Assembly: GCF_030272615.1 (NCBI RefSeq) | Contig: NW_026729207.1 | Span: 80,803-144,802 of the forward strand | Direction: 5' to 3' | Length of the DNA stretch: 64,000 nucleotides | Source of the DNA: Cryptomeria japonica | Taxonomy: Eukaryota > Streptophyta > Pinopsida > Cupressales > Cupressaceae | Part shown: positions 61,421 to 64,000 of the stretch, piece after piece | How positions within the stretch are numbered: the first letter of the stretch is position 1 | Layout: each line of letters begins with the position of its first letter | Made by a program: the position numbers and the translations under genes | The notes under the pieces: model-generated | Databases searched by the model: none | Told to the model about the DNA's origin: nothing | The model's input: the letters and a program-made list of their open reading frames with translations, nothing else

Positions 61421-62774
61421 CAGGGCTTGGCGGGAGGTTTCAGGACTAGCACACGATGTTCGACAGTTTGCATTAGTGATTTTGATGATCGAGTACTGAT
61501 TATGGTTATGTTTTTGTGTTGCAGGGCCTTCCGTACATGAGAGAGCATACAACGGGACATATTCTTCACAGTTTGCGAGATCAGATTCCGCGGCTTACTC
61601 AGTCAGAGAGAGACACACTGTCGATAGTGGGATTGTGGTATGTGATCCTCATACCGGCCATTCAGTTCCATCCTGCGATGTTGATGGCATTGATGGAGCG
61701 ATGGGATCCTGACACATGCACTTTTCACCTTCTAGTAGGAGAGTTGACGGTCACACTCGAGGATGTGTACTGTATACTTCGCCTTCCTATCAGAGGAGCA
61801 ATAGTCACATATGCGACCGATCGGTCAGCGGAGGATCATCAAAGAGAGCAGGTGTATTGCATAGGGAGAGTCATGCCGAGCGAGACGAGAGGTCGCATCA
61901 TGGTCAGCTGGCTCTTACATCCTACAGGGGAGGTACCCCTTCTGAGACGCCTTATGATAGCCATCATAGCACTAGCCGTCTGCCCTAATGGGCAAGGCAT
62001 GCACATGCATGGGGGTCTCACATGGTGTATCAGAGCGATGGAGAGACACAGGAGAGTGTATGCTTGGGGTCGGAGTATGCTTGCACATCTCTATCATGAC
62101 CTTGAGGAGTATGTATTTGGACAGGGTTGCAGTTTGATGACATGCACACTTCTGCAGGTGTGGATTTTAGAGCACTTCACATGCACCAGGCCCATCGGCT
62201 TTCCGCTGAGTACAGCAAGTGAGCGACCTAGGGTGTTCGCTTATCCACTTACCAGCGAGTGGAGATTTGGAGATTTGTTATATTGGAGAGTGATTTTTGA
62301 CAGAGTGACAGCCGAGGTGACAGTGTGGAGACCTTACCTACGGATGCACAGATGGGATGGGATGGAGAGATAGTTAGCATGCCTACAGAGGAACCGCCTA
62401 CTGCGGGGATGATATGCACACATCATAGTCCCTTTCTACTTCGACCGAGTACGGAGGCAGTTCGGACTAGAGCAGTGTGTTCCAGCCGATGTGCCCATCT
62501 ATACTCGACACTCACGGGTCCTTCCCAGACCTAGAGCAATAGCGAGACCGATGATAGATGACATCGAGACTACAGACTTAGAGGGATCTGATCAGGATGT
62601 AGTCACTGATTATTCTACAGAGCCTGGAGCACAGCGGAGGTACGTCTCATGGTTTATGAGATCATATCCAGGTCCTATCTTTCCACCAGATCATCCGACA
62701 GGCTATCCGGGCCCATGGAGACATGGAGACCAAGACGAGGACCAGGGATCCAGGTCAGAGGAGCTAGAGGAGGG

Positions 62775-62970
62775 AGAGGGTCATGAGGAGGCGGGAGATC
62801 CTGATCCACCTACAGGCGATCAGCCCAGTGCCGAGGAGGAGGAGGATATAGATAGAGACGAGGACGAGGGAGATGCAGGTGATGATGCAGATGAGGATGA
62901 GGATGAGGATGACGAGGAGGACGAGGAGGAGGAGGATAGAGATGATGAGGAGGAGTCGGATGCAGCTCCC
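62775..62970 (+). other. Acidic low-complexity coding tract in the PMD gene
   Basis: GAG/GAT/GAC-rich DNA coding a long Asp/Glu run. The reverse strand shows long serine and proline-like open frames that are only reflections of this bias. Confidence 0.8.
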
Positions 62971-63694
62971 CACCATTCAGGAGACGATACCATAGCTCTG
63001 GATCCACCTCTTATTCCCCAACAGGGGGAACATGAGGCGATACGGAGGCCTGTCCCTAGTACCGTCCAGCCTACACCCATCGTGGATAGATTATTCAAGC
63101 GAGGGGAGCCTAGCGGTTCCCAGGCACAGATACTACCATATCATGATCCCTACTGGCGCGAGGGAGATCCAGGTATAGTAAGTTTATATTGATTGATTGG
63201 CGTTTTGATGATATAGAATGGTAATAACAAAAATCTATTCTACTACCACAGCTAATGTGCAGGAATGGCGTTCCCTAATTCAGTAGGCAATGACAGATAT
63301 TTCCACGATAGCACAGATCCCGAGTTCCTCACAGATTGCCTATAGGCCTTAGGGGAACGCGGGTCGGCATGAGGATTTATTTTTCCCATTCTGAGTACAG
63401 GTAGATATATGGAGGGAGAGAGAGAGAGTCCTATCAAAGGACCTCGAGCAGGTGTGACAGAGAGAGAGAGTCCTAGCAGAGGACCTCCAGCAGGCGCGGC
63501 GAGATCTAGCAGCGGCTCAGACCGAGGCTACCACCTATCGCGCGATCCTTATGGATAGGGATCGCAGGAGTTCCTCTCGGAGTCACTCACTATCTGTATC
63601 GCGCTACACACCCATGGGTCCACCTTCATGGCCAGATCAGGAGGGAGCGTCCAGTCGACACTCTCCAGCCACTAGCCCTAGGGATAGGAGATGA

Positions 63695-64000
63695 TTTTAT
63701 GATGTAGGAGAGGTCACATTTTTGGATGTATAGTGACCTATATTTGTATACGATCCACACATATATATATGTATATATACATGCTTCTCTTTTGTCTCAA
63801 ATGTGTTATCTTTAATGCTTAAAACAATGTATGTTTTGTTTTGATTAAATCTAATACATCTGGTAAATGTACATGTACGTTCAGAATTTAATTTCCATGT
63901 GATTGATTTCTCAATGCTCCATGATTAAATTGATACATGTGTGACTTAATTAAATATTTAATCAAGTACAACATTGATGATAAGGAAGAAATATGCATTA
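63695..64000. other. Sequence after the PMD gene, nothing further recognised
   Basis: Contains ATATATATATGTATATATACAT at about 63761-63782, possibly 3' untranslated DNA. No repeat or gene found. Confidence 0.4.

Larger units (their letters stand above)
61091..63694 (+). pseudogene. Plant mobile domain (PMD / MAIN-like) gene with in-frame stops
   Basis: Exon 1 61091-61171 (MPSRRPERPTRVEILHQAV..., 27 codons) joins in frame through a GT...AG intron (61172-61524) to exon 2 from 61525. Exon 2 reads LHSLRDQIPRLTQSERDTLS, then FHLLVGELTVTLEDVYCILR, LPIRGAIV and AHIIVPFYFDRVRRQFGLEQ, the pattern of the PMD family (PF10536), found both in host proteins and in transposons. The frame is the same before and after two stops, TAG 62371-62373 and TGA 62410-62412. 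An acidic Asp/Glu run follows (about 62820-62970). A likely donor at 63173 and acceptor ending 63262 continue the frame (AFPNSVGNDRYFHDSTDPEF) with two more stops. The final part codes an Arg/Ser-rich tail ending at 63694. Markedly GC-richer than its surroundings. Confidence 0.75.

Noticed and set aside
62764..63098. Three minus-strand open frames of poly-Ser, Pro/His and Leu/Ile type
   Set aside because: Reverse reading of the acidic GAG/GAT tract of the PMD gene.
1..64000. tRNA, rRNA or organelle-derived DNA
   Set aside because: No cloverleaf, rRNA or plastid/mitochondrial coding sequence was recognised by eye; tRNAscan-SE would be the decisive check.

Overview
The window reads as nuclear DNA of a seed plant, most likely a conifer. 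It is AT-rich, has almost no intact genes, and is packed with old, nested, stop-riddled retrotransposons. The one recognisable host gene family is an intron-containing GH28 polygalacturonase (PG) resembling the PGs known from Cupressaceae pollen (group-2 pollen allergens). The organism call is inference from gene style and repeat content; no search was possible.

Layout. (1) 1-1690: the 3' five exons of a PG gene (PG-A), in frame with good splice sites; its start lies left of the window. (2) 2008-27641: a Copia element (Copia-1) sits in PG-A's 3' flank. A second, structurally complete Copia (Copia-2, 4385-10194, 643-bp LTRs, 5-bp target duplication) is nested in its integrase region. Between about 10888 and 24243 lies a foreign block: a degraded gag-bearing repeat (E1), the 5' half of a PG pseudogene (PG-B), a dispersed repeat with a long CT microsatellite (R3a) and the 3' three quarters of a third Copia (Copia-3). 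(3) 27642-41096: the rest of PG-A's 3' flank, a second copy of the E repeat (E2) carrying two further insertions, and the 3' end of another PG pseudogene (PG-C) with its own copy of the 3' flank. (4) 41097-44079: second copy of R3. (5) 44080-51890: non-LTR retroelements inserted at a recurring AT-rich target. (6) 51903-54632: PG-D, a pseudogene with a tandem-repeat promoter region, cut off at its intron-6 splice donor by a LINE (54635-about 57700). (7) 57700-64000: simple-sequence DNA, an HMG-box-like fragment on the minus strand, and a GC-richer plant mobile domain (PMD) gene at 61091-63694 with in-frame stops that fit C-to-T decay.

How it fits together. The PG copies with matching flanks look like an old PG cluster that was duplicated and then shuffled by retroelement insertion and recombination. 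Paralogous uninterrupted copies elsewhere in the window show what several insertion sites looked like before insertion. Only PG-A could still be functional, subject to its missing 5' part. The most useful content is the stratigraphy of insertions rather than a working pathway.
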